A DNA stretch of 43,842 nt from an uncultured Alphaproteobacteria bacterium (GTDB taxonomy: Bacteria > Pseudomonadota > Alphaproteobacteria > RUG11792), in assembly GCA_947367345.1 (NCBI GenBank), contig CANBDL010000004.1, positions 1-43,842 of the forward strand, written 5' to 3'. This document shows positions 35,505 through 43,030 of this stretch, in pieces. The notes beneath the pieces are model-generated. The model did not search any database. It had not been told where the DNA came from and worked only from the letters and a program-made list of their open reading frames with translations. Made by a program: the position numbers and the translations under genes. The first letter of the stretch is position 1, and the number at the start of each line of letters is the position of its first letter.

Positions 35505-35970
35505 AATTCATATAACAGTAGATGGGTATAATAAACTTCAAGAGGAGTTGCGTATTTTAAAGGAGATTGAGAGACCTGCTGTCGTAGAGGCAATTGCTGC
35601 GGCCAGGTCTTTAGGGGATTTGTCTGAGAATGCTGAATATCATTCTGCCAAAGATAAACAAGGCATGATAGAAGCCAGGATATCTGCTCTTGAGAGTAAA
35701 ATGAGCATAGCTGAGGTAATAGATCCAAAGACAATATCTAGCGATATAATCAGGTTTGGTGCGACTGTTACTCTCTGCGACGAGGATAACGGATCAGAGC
35801 AAAAGATTCAGATAGTTGGTAGCGATGAATCTGATCTAAAGAAGGGGCTGATACCAGTTACATCTCCTGTTGCCGTTGCTTTGGTTGGGAAAAAGAAGGA
35901 TGATTATATAGAGGTTAGTACACCTGGAGGAACTAGGTGCTATACAGTCATGAATGTTGAATACATATAG
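35497..35970 (+). CDS. greA: Transcription elongation factor GreA
   Basis: Rescues backtracked RNA polymerase by stimulating transcript cleavage. The 157-residue product has the N-terminal coiled coil, whose tip keeps the acidic pair ([20 protein letters not shown]). The C-terminal FKBP-like domain has [21 protein letters not shown] and [14 protein letters not shown]. The ATG at 35497 lies in the clpX 3' end with GAGGG just upstream, giving coupled translation. Confidence 0.97.
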   Translation: MDKIHITVDGYNKLQEELRILKEIERPAVVEAIAAARSLGDLSENAEYHSAKDKQGMIEARISALESKMSIAEVIDPKTISSDIIRFGATVTLCDEDNGSEQKIQIVGSDESDLKKGLIPVTSPVAVALVGKKKDDYIEVSTPGGTRCYTVMNVEYI

Positions 35971-36161
35971 TGATATTTTGTATGTATTTTTGTAATTAGC
36001 TTTTTCGCTGGTTGGTAAACTTAAATGCGTTATCAGCTGCGATTATAATTGCGTTGCTCGGGTTTTGTATGGTATTCAGTATGCCGTTGTTATTCTTTCT
36101 GAGCGAAGCTGTATCGCGAATTTGAATAGTTGTTGTAGTCTATACTTTAGACGTTGTAAAA

Positions 36162-37373
36162 TTAGTTTTCGTGAGCAGTAATTGGATTTAACTCAAGTAT
36201 ATCATTTATATTGTCGTCTTTTTTTTCTACTATCTTTACTGTTTTTTCTTTATTTGCATTATCTTGTTTTGTATTATCTGGTTTTGCATTATTTTGTTGT
36301 ATTTTCATATTTACTATATTTATAGCTTCCTGGTAGGCCTTATTATTATTTCTTGATTCATTGATTACATCCATCAGCATGTCCCTTACCTTTTTTTCGT
36401 TTGCATTATAGGCTTGATCAAATATGCTTTTTGCGTTTTGGACATTGCTTAATAAACGCATATAGCTCGCATAATAAGTTTTTATATTCTCTATAGACGC
36501 TAATTTACTATAACAGCTATTGGCAGATTTTATACATGTTTTGATTTCTTTCTTTGTATCATCTATTTGCTGTTTAGTTACCGTATTGTTGGAGGCAGAT
36601 TTGTTGTGTTTTTGCGCTTTTTCGAATTTTTCTTTCATATCAAGATATTTTTTTACAACATCATCTATGCTGATTAACGTTTTTTCTAAATCATTCATTG
36701 TGTCTGTGATCTTCTTCATATATTGATCCTGACTACATAGTAGCGAAATTAACATTTTGTATTTTTCGTATTCATTAACAAATGACTTATTTTTTACTTC
36801 TTTATACAAATTATTAAACATATATCCCAATACTTTGTAGATATTGTCTTTGCCCTCTGTGAGGCGTGTGTATTTTTTTAGTATTGCTTTAATAGATTGA
36901 TTGATATTTTTGTATGCTGTAATATCTATATTGTTATATATTGTTTTTATGTTTGGTTTATATTTATCGTCAAATTTATTTTTAATAATTATATTGATGC
37001 ATGAAATTATCTTTTCTTCAAAAAATGCATAACTATTTTTTTGTTTACTGGATGAGTATAAGACATAATCAACACTGCACTTTACTTTTGTATGTATATT
37101 ATTTGCATTTACAGTGTTGTCAATTTTTTTTATCAGGTCAACAATGGATTTTGCGATGCCATCTAAATGATGTTCAAATTTCTCAATATCACGATAAATA
37201 TTATATACATCTATATAAAAATTATTTTTTATTTTTTGCGATGATTGTGAATTGTTTTGGTCTTTATTTTCGCTCGAGCAATTTATATCGTAATTGATTC
37301 CGAAATTCATGCAATGCATAGAACATAAAGCAATTATGAAGAGTTTTGTATTTTTTTTAAGTATATTTATCAT
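36162..37373 (-). CDS. Exported, helix-rich protein of unknown function (effector candidate)
   Basis: A 403-residue protein that I do not recognise. The N-terminus (MINILKKNTKLFIIALCSMH) is a plausible Sec signal peptide. The rest is charged and rich in Lys, Asn and Ile, with long predicted helices and coiled-coil-like stretches around 215-260 and 270-345. The C-terminal tail is low-complexity and asparagine-rich (KPDNTKQDNANKEK), followed by an acidic end. ATG 37373 is chosen because the promoter's -10 and predicted start (about 37400) lie inside the longer open frame. ATG 37385 is also possible. A strong promoter of its own and no operon partner suggest a stand-alone secreted factor. Base composition is very AT-rich. 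Confidence 0.65.
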   Translation of the reverse strand: MINILKKNTKLFIIALCSMHCMNFGINYDINCSSENKDQNNSQSSQKIKNNFYIDVYNIYRDIEKFEHHLDGIAKSIVDLIKKIDNTVNANNIHTKVKCSVDYVLYSSSKQKNSYAFFEEKIISCINIIIKNKFDDKYKPNIKTIYNNIDITAYKNINQSIKAILKKYTRLTEGKDNIYKVLGYMFNNLYKEVKNKSFVNEYEKYKMLISLLCSQDQYMKKITDTMNDLEKTLISIDDVVKKYLDMKEKFEKAQKHNKSASNNTVTKQQIDDTKKEIKTCIKSANSCYSKLASIENIKTYYASYMRLLSNVQNAKSIFDQAYNANEKKVRDMLMDVINESRNNNKAYQEAINIVNMKIQQNNAKPDNTKQDNANKEKTVKIVEKKDDNINDILELNPITAHEN

Positions 37374-37406
37374 AAAATATGTCATCAATGGATACATTAC
37401 TGTGGT

Positions 37407-37436
37407 ATTATAGCACAATTTATTTTCTGTATGCAA
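37407..37436 (-). promoter_or_regulatory. Promoter of the exported helical protein
   Basis: -35 TTGCAT (37431-37436), 18-nt spacer, perfect TATAAT (37407-37412) preceded by TGC, minus strand. Its position rules out the 5' end of the longest open frame as coding. Confidence 0.6.
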
Positions 37437-37503
37437 TATTAAAGAAATTTATAACAAAATGTATTGCAAAATATTGTCTTATATTTTTTTGAGTTATATT
37501 GAA

Positions 37504-38154
37504 CTAATTGTTATTATAGTGCGTTAGTTTGATGTTATTTATATCTCCTGGTATGAATTTTATCTTATATCCGTGATACTGAAGCATTGATGCATCGTCA
37601 GTAAAACTCATATTACTGGATCTATTGTGTGAATCGTATAGAGGATAAAACTTAAATATTTGTGGTGTTTGTATTAGTTTTATTCTGTCTCTATTAATAT
37701 ATTTACCATCAATAATAGTTGAGTCTGGTGTTGGGATGCATGGGGCTACCCCATCATAATGTTCGTCTAAATTTTCTAAAGAAGATTGAATAAGTTCTTT
37801 GGTACACAGATATCTTGCTGCATCGTGTATTGCGACTATACTGGTATCTAGAGAATCTTGCTGTATTACTTGTCTTAAATACTTAATCGCATTGTGCGAA
37901 GAATCTTGCCTTGTTAATCCTCCTGTTATTATATGTATATAGTTAGATATACTTGATGCGATCATGCTGGATAATTGATGATATTTTTCATTAACCACAC
38001 AAATAATATAATCAAAACAGTGTGTCATGTAGAATGTGTGTAATATTCGTCTTAGGACAATTTCTCGGTCAATAAACCAATACTGTTTTGGCATTATCCT
38101 CGAGAATCTAGATCCTGAGCCTCCACTTAATATGATTGCTATCTTGATTGACAT
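37504..38154 (-). CDS. ispD: 2-C-methyl-D-erythritol 4-phosphate cytidylyltransferase
   Basis: Joins MEP and CTP to give CDP-ME, the third step of the MEP pathway. The 216-residue product has the nucleotide loop ILSGGSGSRF with PKQY, then GGLTRQDSSHNA, IHDAARYLC, TPQIF, TDDASML and a GDINNIKLTH terminus. These are all the IspD signature elements. Alphaproteobacteria often carry an IspD-IspF fusion; here IspD stands alone. The start is placed at 38154 so that the protein begins directly before the first strand. The 170-bp gap from potB contains only AT-rich sequence with short palindromes. Confidence 0.93.
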   Translation of the reverse strand: MSIKIAIILSGGSGSRFSRIMPKQYWFIDREIVLRRILHTFYMTHCFDYIICVVNEKYHQLSSMIASSISNYIHIITGGLTRQDSSHNAIKYLRQVIQQDSLDTSIVAIHDAARYLCTKELIQSSLENLDEHYDGVAPCIPTPDSTIIDGKYINRDRIKLIQTPQIFKFYPLYDSHNRSSNMSFTDDASMLQYHGYKIKFIPGDINNIKLTHYNNN

Positions 38155-38324
38155 GGTGCAATTACTGGTTGGTAGCATATAAATTATTACATAATTTGCA
38201 TATATTGGTTATATGCTTTGTTGCAATAATTATCAGTTTGTGCTAATATTCGAAAGTTCAAAATATTGTATATTGATGCTTGGAATTGAAAATCTCGAAG
38301 ATGTATGCAAAGAATAAATTTTTT

Positions 38325-39230
38325 TTATTCCTTGTGTTTCATTTTATTTTGTAATAGGTATACAGGCAATAGAATGAATACTATCACAAATATTGATATA
38401 GAGCAAGCCATAGGCCAGTCAAGATTGGTGAAGAATTCGTTCCAGAGCACTTTACCAAATGTTAGTACGCTCGAATCTCCAAGTAGCTCTGGTATGGCAA
38501 ATTCACCGATTGACATTGAAAAAACAAAAAAGCAGCTTGTTATTATTGCATTGCGTAGTAATGGAATAATAACCTTCCAGAATGTTTTTGTTGGGGTATA
38601 TCCCAAATCATAGGATGCTTCTATGTATATTTTATCTATTGTTTCAAGTCGTGAATGAATTGGAAGTATAACGAAAGGAAGATAACAGACGATCATACCG
38701 AAATATGTGGTGTATATATTGCCTATAAACTGAATTGGATGTTTTATAATTCCGCCTGCCATGAGGAGATTATTTATTGTCCCGTTTTTCCCTAGTAGAC
38801 TCATCCATGCATATATGCGTATTAGAAATGATGTCCAGAATGATATGTATATCAGTGTTACAAATATTTTTTTGCGTACACGTTGCATTTTATATAATCC
38901 ATATGCCATCGATAAGCCTATTACAACTGTAAATATTGTGACAATTACTGATAGGAATATTGAATTCAGAGACGAGAGTATGTAGTATGGGTCGCAAATG
39001 ATTTTTTTATAGTTGCCAAAGTTCAATGTGATTTTTACTGTGCTGCTATCTGTTATATCAACAATATTTGTGTATGGTGGGCTAGATATTGTTGCTTTGC
39101 ATAGGCTTACATAGAATATTATCGATAATGGCAGTATTATGAACAGTATTGAGAATACAGACGGTAGTGCGAATAAGATTTTCTCTACGCATTTATCGAT
39201 TCTGTATTTTGTTTCTGTTCTTTCTTGCAT
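38325..39230 (-). CDS. potB: Spermidine/putrescine-type ABC transporter permease PotB
   Basis: A 301-residue inner-membrane permease with six helices. The N-terminal FALPSVFSILFIILPLSIIFYVSL is followed by the binding-protein-dependent transport signature ASYDLGYTPTKTFWKVIIPLLRNAII, the EAA loop that contacts PotA. GEFAIPELLGDSSVLTFGKVLW is typical of PotB/PotH. It begins 9 bp after the potA stop, and the potA stop region contains its Shine-Dalgarno (TGAGGT). PotC and PotD should follow but do not; ispD comes next instead. Confidence 0.9.
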   Translation of the reverse strand: MQERTETKYRIDKCVEKILFALPSVFSILFIILPLSIIFYVSLCKATISSPPYTNIVDITDSSTVKITLNFGNYKKIICDPYYILSSLNSIFLSVIVTIFTVVIGLSMAYGLYKMQRVRKKIFVTLIYISFWTSFLIRIYAWMSLLGKNGTINNLLMAGGIIKHPIQFIGNIYTTYFGMIVCYLPFVILPIHSRLETIDKIYIEASYDLGYTPTKTFWKVIIPLLRNAIITSCFFVFSMSIGEFAIPELLGDSSVLTFGKVLWNEFFTNLDWPMACSISIFVIVFILLPVYLLQNKMKHKE

Positions 39231-39239
39231 TTTTATACC

Positions 39240-40388
39240 TCATGATGTTAGGATTATACTATTTTCTGGTCTCCAGAACAGGTATACAGAGTCATCCCAC
39301 ACTATATTGTTTTTTGATAATCTAAGGAGATTCGGGAGAGATACTTTTATTATTTTTCCTGTTTCAATTGATATGTGATATATTGATATGTCTCCCAGGT
39401 ATGCTATTTCTCTTATTATACCGTGCATACAATTCTGATTATAGTGTGGTTTTTCCTTTGATAACATTATTTTTTCTGGCCTTATTGCACATGTCACTCT
39501 TGATCCAACTGGAGTTTGGTCTGTATTTACAGCATAACATGTGCAATCAAGTTCTTCGGATTCTATTATGATATGTTCTTCGTCCTGATCTACAACGATT
39601 CCATCAAATAAGTTTATATCTCCTATGAATTTTGCAACATAAGTAGAATTTGGGAATTCGTATATATTTCTAGGTGTTCCTATTTGTTTGATTTGTCCAT
39701 CGCACATGATTGCTATACGAGTAGACATCGTCATCGCTTCTTCTTGGTTATGCGTTACAGATATGAATGTTATACCAACTTTCTCTTGGATATTAACGAG
39801 CTCGAACTGTGTTCGTTCTCTAAGTTTTTGGTCGAGTGCAGCAAGTGGTTCGTCAAGGAGCAGAAGCTTTGGTCGTTTTGCTAGGCTTCTGGCGAGGGCA
39901 ACCCTCTGTTTTTGCCCGCCTGATAGTTGCGATGGAAGTCTATCTTCAAGACCGTTTAACTTCATGAGCTGAAGCATTTCTTTGACGCGATCATCTATTT
40001 CTTTTTGAGGTAGTTTATCGTTTTTGAGTCCGAATATTATGTTGTCTTGTACTGTCATGTGTGGGAATAGTGCGTAGGACTGGAACATCATGTTTACTTG
40101 TCGTTTGTGTGGCGGTATTTTTACTATATCTGTCCCGTCTACTAATATTTCTCCGCCTGTTGGTGTGTCTAGCCCTGATATTATTCTCAGAAGCGTTGAT
40201 TTCCCGCAGCCCGACTCTCCTAGAAGAGAAAAAAATTCGCCCTTGTATATTTGTAGAGATATGTTTTTAAGTATAAAGCTCTTTCCATATGTTTTTGTTA
40301 TGTTGCGAACCTGTATATATGGTGTTGCACTAACATCCTGCCAGGCTTCTATTGTGCTTGTTTGTGATTTATTAGGTTCGTAACGCAT
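39240..40388 (-). CDS. potA: Spermidine/putrescine-type ABC transporter ATP-binding protein PotA
   Basis: Energises polyamine uptake. The 382-residue product has Walker A LGESGCGKSTLLR, Q-loop MFQSYALFPHMTV, signature LSGGQKQRVALARSLAKRPKLLLLDEPLAALD and the switch His (VTHNQEEAM). A TOBE-like C-terminal domain (CAIRPEKIMLS) follows. All catalytic residues are present, in contrast to the ABC-like protein at 17.6 kb. An excellent promoter (TTGACA, 17 nt, TGT-TAGAAT) predicts a start near 40412. That gives ATG 40388 a normal leader; ATG 40403 would leave only about 9 nt. Confidence 0.93.
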   Translation of the reverse strand: MRYEPNKSQTSTIEAWQDVSATPYIQVRNITKTYGKSFILKNISLQIYKGEFFSLLGESGCGKSTLLRIISGLDTPTGGEILVDGTDIVKIPPHKRQVNMMFQSYALFPHMTVQDNIIFGLKNDKLPQKEIDDRVKEMLQLMKLNGLEDRLPSQLSGGQKQRVALARSLAKRPKLLLLDEPLAALDQKLRERTQFELVNIQEKVGITFISVTHNQEEAMTMSTRIAIMCDGQIKQIGTPRNIYEFPNSTYVAKFIGDINLFDGIVVDQDEEHIIIESEELDCTCYAVNTDQTPVGSRVTCAIRPEKIMLSKEKPHYNQNCMHGIIREIAYLGDISIYHISIETGKIIKVSLPNLLRLSKNNIVWDDSVYLFWRPENSIILTS

Positions 40389-40418
40389 GTCACAATTTTG
40401 CATGGGAAATCGTGAATA

Positions 40419-40447
40419 ATTCTAACATTTTTTATCTGGCGTGTCAA
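40419..40447 (-). promoter_or_regulatory. Promoter of potAB
   Basis: Perfect -35 TTGACA (40442-40447), 17-nt spacer, -10 TAGAAT (40419-40424) preceded by TGT, minus strand. Confidence 0.65.
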
Positions 40448-40535
40448 AAAAATACAATTAGTATCTATGTTGGCTGAGATGCCAGAGTAGGCCTTGAATA
40501 TGCGCTATGAGGTGCGTCAAGATTTATATCGCGAT

Positions 40536-40565
40536 TTGACATTTTCGGCATTGCTGTGCTAGATT
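40536..40565 (+). promoter_or_regulatory. Promoter of tRNA-Gly and rpmG
   Basis: Perfect -35 TTGACA (40536-40541), 18-nt spacer, -10 TAGATT (40560-40565) preceded by TGC, just before the tRNA. Confidence 0.6.
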
Positions 40566-40574
40566 AAATGTGTC

Positions 40575-40649
40575 GCGGGTGTAGTTCAGTGGTAGAACAC
40601 AACCTTGCCAAGGTTGGGGTCGAGGGTTCGAACCCCTTCGCCCGCTCCA
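40575..40649 (+). tRNA. tRNA-Gly (anticodon GCC)
   Basis: A complete 75-nt cloverleaf: GCGGGTG/CGCCCGC acceptor, D arm GTTC/GAAC, and anticodon stem CAACC/GGTTG with loop TTGCCAA (anticodon GCC). The T arm GAGGG-TTCGAAC-CCCTT, discriminator T and encoded CCA follow. rpmG starts 27 bp downstream, probably on the same transcript. Confidence 0.95.
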
Positions 40650-40676
40650 TTTTTGTTTGTTTTTGAGGATTTTGTC

Positions 40677-40844
40677 ATGGCGAAAGGACCTGTTATAAGT
40701 ATAAAGTTGCTAAGCACAGCCGGTACAGGTTATTTTTATGTTACAAAGAAGAACCCACGTACGAAGCCAGAAAAACTACAGTTCAACAAATATGATCCAA
40801 AGATTCGCAAGCATGTTCCTTTCAAGGAAGCGAAGATAAAATAG
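40677..40844 (+). CDS. rpmG: 50S ribosomal protein L33
   Basis: The 55-residue product matches L33: [20 protein letters not shown], then [35 protein letters not shown]. The cysteine pairs of zinc-type L33 are absent, as usual for this group. The ATG has GAGGA seven bases upstream. The gap to ftsZ (40845-40982) shows no gene. Confidence 0.97.
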   Translation: MAKGPVISIKLLSTAGTGYFYVTKKNPRTKPEKLQFNKYDPKIRKHVPFKEAKIK

Positions 40845-40958
40845 TTTTCTTTGCCGTTGTTATTATTTTCTATGTTATTTTGTCACATTATTTGAGACTT
40901 TATTCTTGTTCTTTGCGCGCCTCGTTATTTTTTTTGCGATTCTTGTCAAGGTTCTGTT

Positions 40959-40988
40959 TTGCAAAAAATACAGTACATATGTTAAAAT
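40959..40988 (+). promoter_or_regulatory. Promoter of ftsZ-tadA
   Basis: -35 TTGCAA (40959-40964), 18-nt spacer, -10 TAAAAT (40983-40988) preceded by TGT. The predicted leader is about 28 nt. Confidence 0.55.
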
Positions 40989-41022
40989 CCTAGCATAGGT
41001 CTAGAATACAGAGAATGTTACA

Positions 41023-42423
41023 GTGACACTACGTGACTCCGGTAGCAGTGCAAGCAGCCTAATGCCAAAGATTGTGGTTATAGGTGTAGGTGGCGCAGGT
41101 GGAAATGCAGTAAATAATATGATACAGAATGGGCTGGAAGGTGTCAGGTTTGTTGTTGCGAATACAGATGCCCAGGCATTACATCAATCACTTGTTTCTG
41201 TAGAAAATAGAATACAGTTGGGGGCCAAATCTACGAATGGCTTAGGCGCCGGGTCTAATCCGGATGTTGGCGAAAGAGCTGCTCAGGAATCAATAGAGGA
41301 AATACTCTCTTTGGTTAAAGATGCTCATATGGTGTTTATTTCTGCTGGCATGGGCGGAGGTACTGGTACTGGTGCCGCGCCCGTGATAGCAAAGGCCATG
41401 AAGGATGCCGGCATTCTCACAATTGGAGTCGTTACTAAGCCTTTCGAGTTTGAGGGTCCAAATCGTACAAGAGTTGCCTGTTCTGGCATAGAAAAACTTC
41501 AAAATAATGTTGATACTCTGCTTGTAATCCCGAACCAGAATCTCTTTGCGATAGCTACGGCTGATACGACATTTAGTGATGCATTCAGGATGGCTGACAA
41601 CGTTTTATATTCCGGTGTCCGCGGTGTGACAGATCTGATAATAATGCCAGGGCTCATCAATTTAGACTTCGCCGATATCAAGACGATTATGTCCGAGAGA
41701 GGCGGGAAAGCAATGATGGGTACCGGTGAAGCAGACGGTGAGTCGAGGGCCATAGATGCGGCGGTAGCGGCTATATCGAATCCGCTTCTGGATGACGTAC
41801 AACTCAACGGAGCCTCCGGTGTTCTTATAAATATTACAGGAGGATATGATATAACCCTGTGCGAGGTTGACGAGGCTGCCAATAGAGTTAGACAGGAAAT
41901 CAATAACCCGGATGCAAATATAATATTTGGCTCTACTTATGATGAAAGAATGAACGGTAAGATTAGAGTTTCCGTTGTTGCAACAGGGATAGGCAAGCAG
42001 CAGTCATACGGGTATGGATCTCGAGATGGCATGAATGGACCAGGGTTTGCGAATGGAGCAAATGCTTTTTTCTCAAATCCTATGGGCGATGTTAATACAG
42101 GGTTCCTGGATAGTGGTATTGAAGATGATCAGTACTCAAGCGGTGATCAGTCGTCTTTTGTTGATAATAATCAGTATAATCATGGTCAATCAGGTAATAT
42201 TGGTGATGTACAAAAAAATTATATGGAAGATGAAGATGGATATAACGACGAGGATTACGTTGATGACCACGAAGATGTGGTTGCAAAAACCAAGCAGCAA
42301 GGCGGTTTCCTCTCAAAACTTTTTAGAAAAAAAAATAATACAATCAATTTAAAGCACGGGATCAATCAGTATGATGCCAGAAAAAAAAGAAGCAAGTACG
42401 ACAATATTTTTGACGACGAATAG
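41023..42423 (+). CDS. ftsZ: Cell division protein FtsZ
   Basis: The tubulin-like GTPase of the division ring. The 466-residue product has [21 protein letters not shown], the tubulin signature [10 protein letters not shown] (111-120) and the T7 loop [11 protein letters not shown] with its catalytic Asp. The core ends near 320. After it comes a long linker rich in Gly, Asn and acidic residues. The end is basic and amphipathic ([13 protein letters not shown]), then YDNIFDDE. The canonical C-terminal peptide (DIPAFLRR-like) that binds membrane tethers is not recognisable. The GTG start fits the promoter position. ftsQ and ftsA are not upstream, and tadA follows after 15 bp. Confidence 0.97.
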   Translation: MTLRDSGSSASSLMPKIVVIGVGGAGGNAVNNMIQNGLEGVRFVVANTDAQALHQSLVSVENRIQLGAKSTNGLGAGSNPDVGERAAQESIEEILSLVKDAHMVFISAGMGGGTGTGAAPVIAKAMKDAGILTIGVVTKPFEFEGPNRTRVACSGIEKLQNNVDTLLVIPNQNLFAIATADTTFSDAFRMADNVLYSGVRGVTDLIIMPGLINLDFADIKTIMSERGGKAMMGTGEADGESRAIDAAVAAISNPLLDDVQLNGASGVLINITGGYDITLCEVDEAANRVRQEINNPDANIIFGSTYDERMNGKIRVSVVATGIGKQQSYGYGSRDGMNGPGFANGANAFFSNPMGDVNTGFLDSGIEDDQYSSGDQSSFVDNNQYNHGQSGNIGDVQKNYMEDEDGYNDEDYVDDHEDVVAKTKQQGGFLSKLFRKKNNTINLKHGINQYDARKKRSKYDNIFDDE

Positions 42424-42438
42424 CCGGTAGTGTCGTGA

Positions 42439-42885
42439 ATGTCGTATGACACAAGGATAATGCTTTTCATTACGGGTTTGTCTCGTTCTCTTGTTAAATA
42501 TGATTTCCCCGAGATTCCTGTCGTTGCCGCCATCGTAAGAGACGGAAGGATCGTGTCTCTGTATTCAAACGATGTTGAGACAACTGGATTCCCCTGGCGC
42601 CATGCTGAGTTTTGCGCCATAGAAAGTCTGGCCACAAGTCTTGGCAACAAATTCTTATGTGATTGCGATATATACGTTACTCTCGAGCCATGTGATCTAT
42701 GTATGGCTATGATTGATGCTGCAAGGATCAGGTCTGTATACTTTGGGGCATATAATACGAAGTATGGTTCTATGTTTAATTATAGTTCAGCTAGACTTAC
42801 ACCAAGTATTGGCGGTTTTTATGAGTCTGATAACTCTAATACACTGATTGATTATTTTGGGTCGATGAGATCAAGGGACGTCTAG
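42439..42885 (+). CDS. tadA: tRNA-specific adenosine deaminase TadA
   Basis: Deaminates A34 of tRNA-Arg(ACG) to inosine. The 148-residue product has the catalytic zinc motifs H55-A-E57 (RHAEFCAIE) and P84-C85-x-x-C88 (EPCDLCMAM), with ARIRSVYFGAYNTKYGS following as in TadA. The target tRNA-Arg(ACG) is in this window. It lies 15 bp after ftsZ, probably on the same transcript. The gap to atpG (42886-43030) holds only the atpG promoter element. Confidence 0.93.
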   Translation: MSYDTRIMLFITGLSRSLVKYDFPEIPVVAAIVRDGRIVSLYSNDVETTGFPWRHAEFCAIESLATSLGNKFLCDCDIYVTLEPCDLCMAMIDAARIRSVYFGAYNTKYGSMFNYSSARLTPSIGGFYESDNSNTLIDYFGSMRSRDV

Positions 42886-42992
42886 GGTATGCCTTGTATT
42901 TATACGCGTTTTCTCTTCGATTAAACTGTGTTATAAAAACAAACAAAGGTATTGGCACGATATATGTTGCATATGCTCGAATTCCGAAATTA

Positions 42993-43001
42993 TGTTAAAA
43001 T
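42993..43001 (+). promoter_or_regulatory. Extended -10 promoter of atpG
   Basis: TGTTAAAAT, identical to the ftsZ, obgE and parA elements, 29 nt before the atpG ATG and without a well-spaced -35. Confidence 0.45.
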
Positions 43002-43030
43002 AGACACAAATGGTAGGCTTATGTTGTGAC

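Noticed and set aside
38312-38330. GAATAAA/TTTATTC palindrome at the potB stop
   Set aside because: Made almost only of A and T, and overlaps the stop codon. Expected by chance in DNA this AT-rich.
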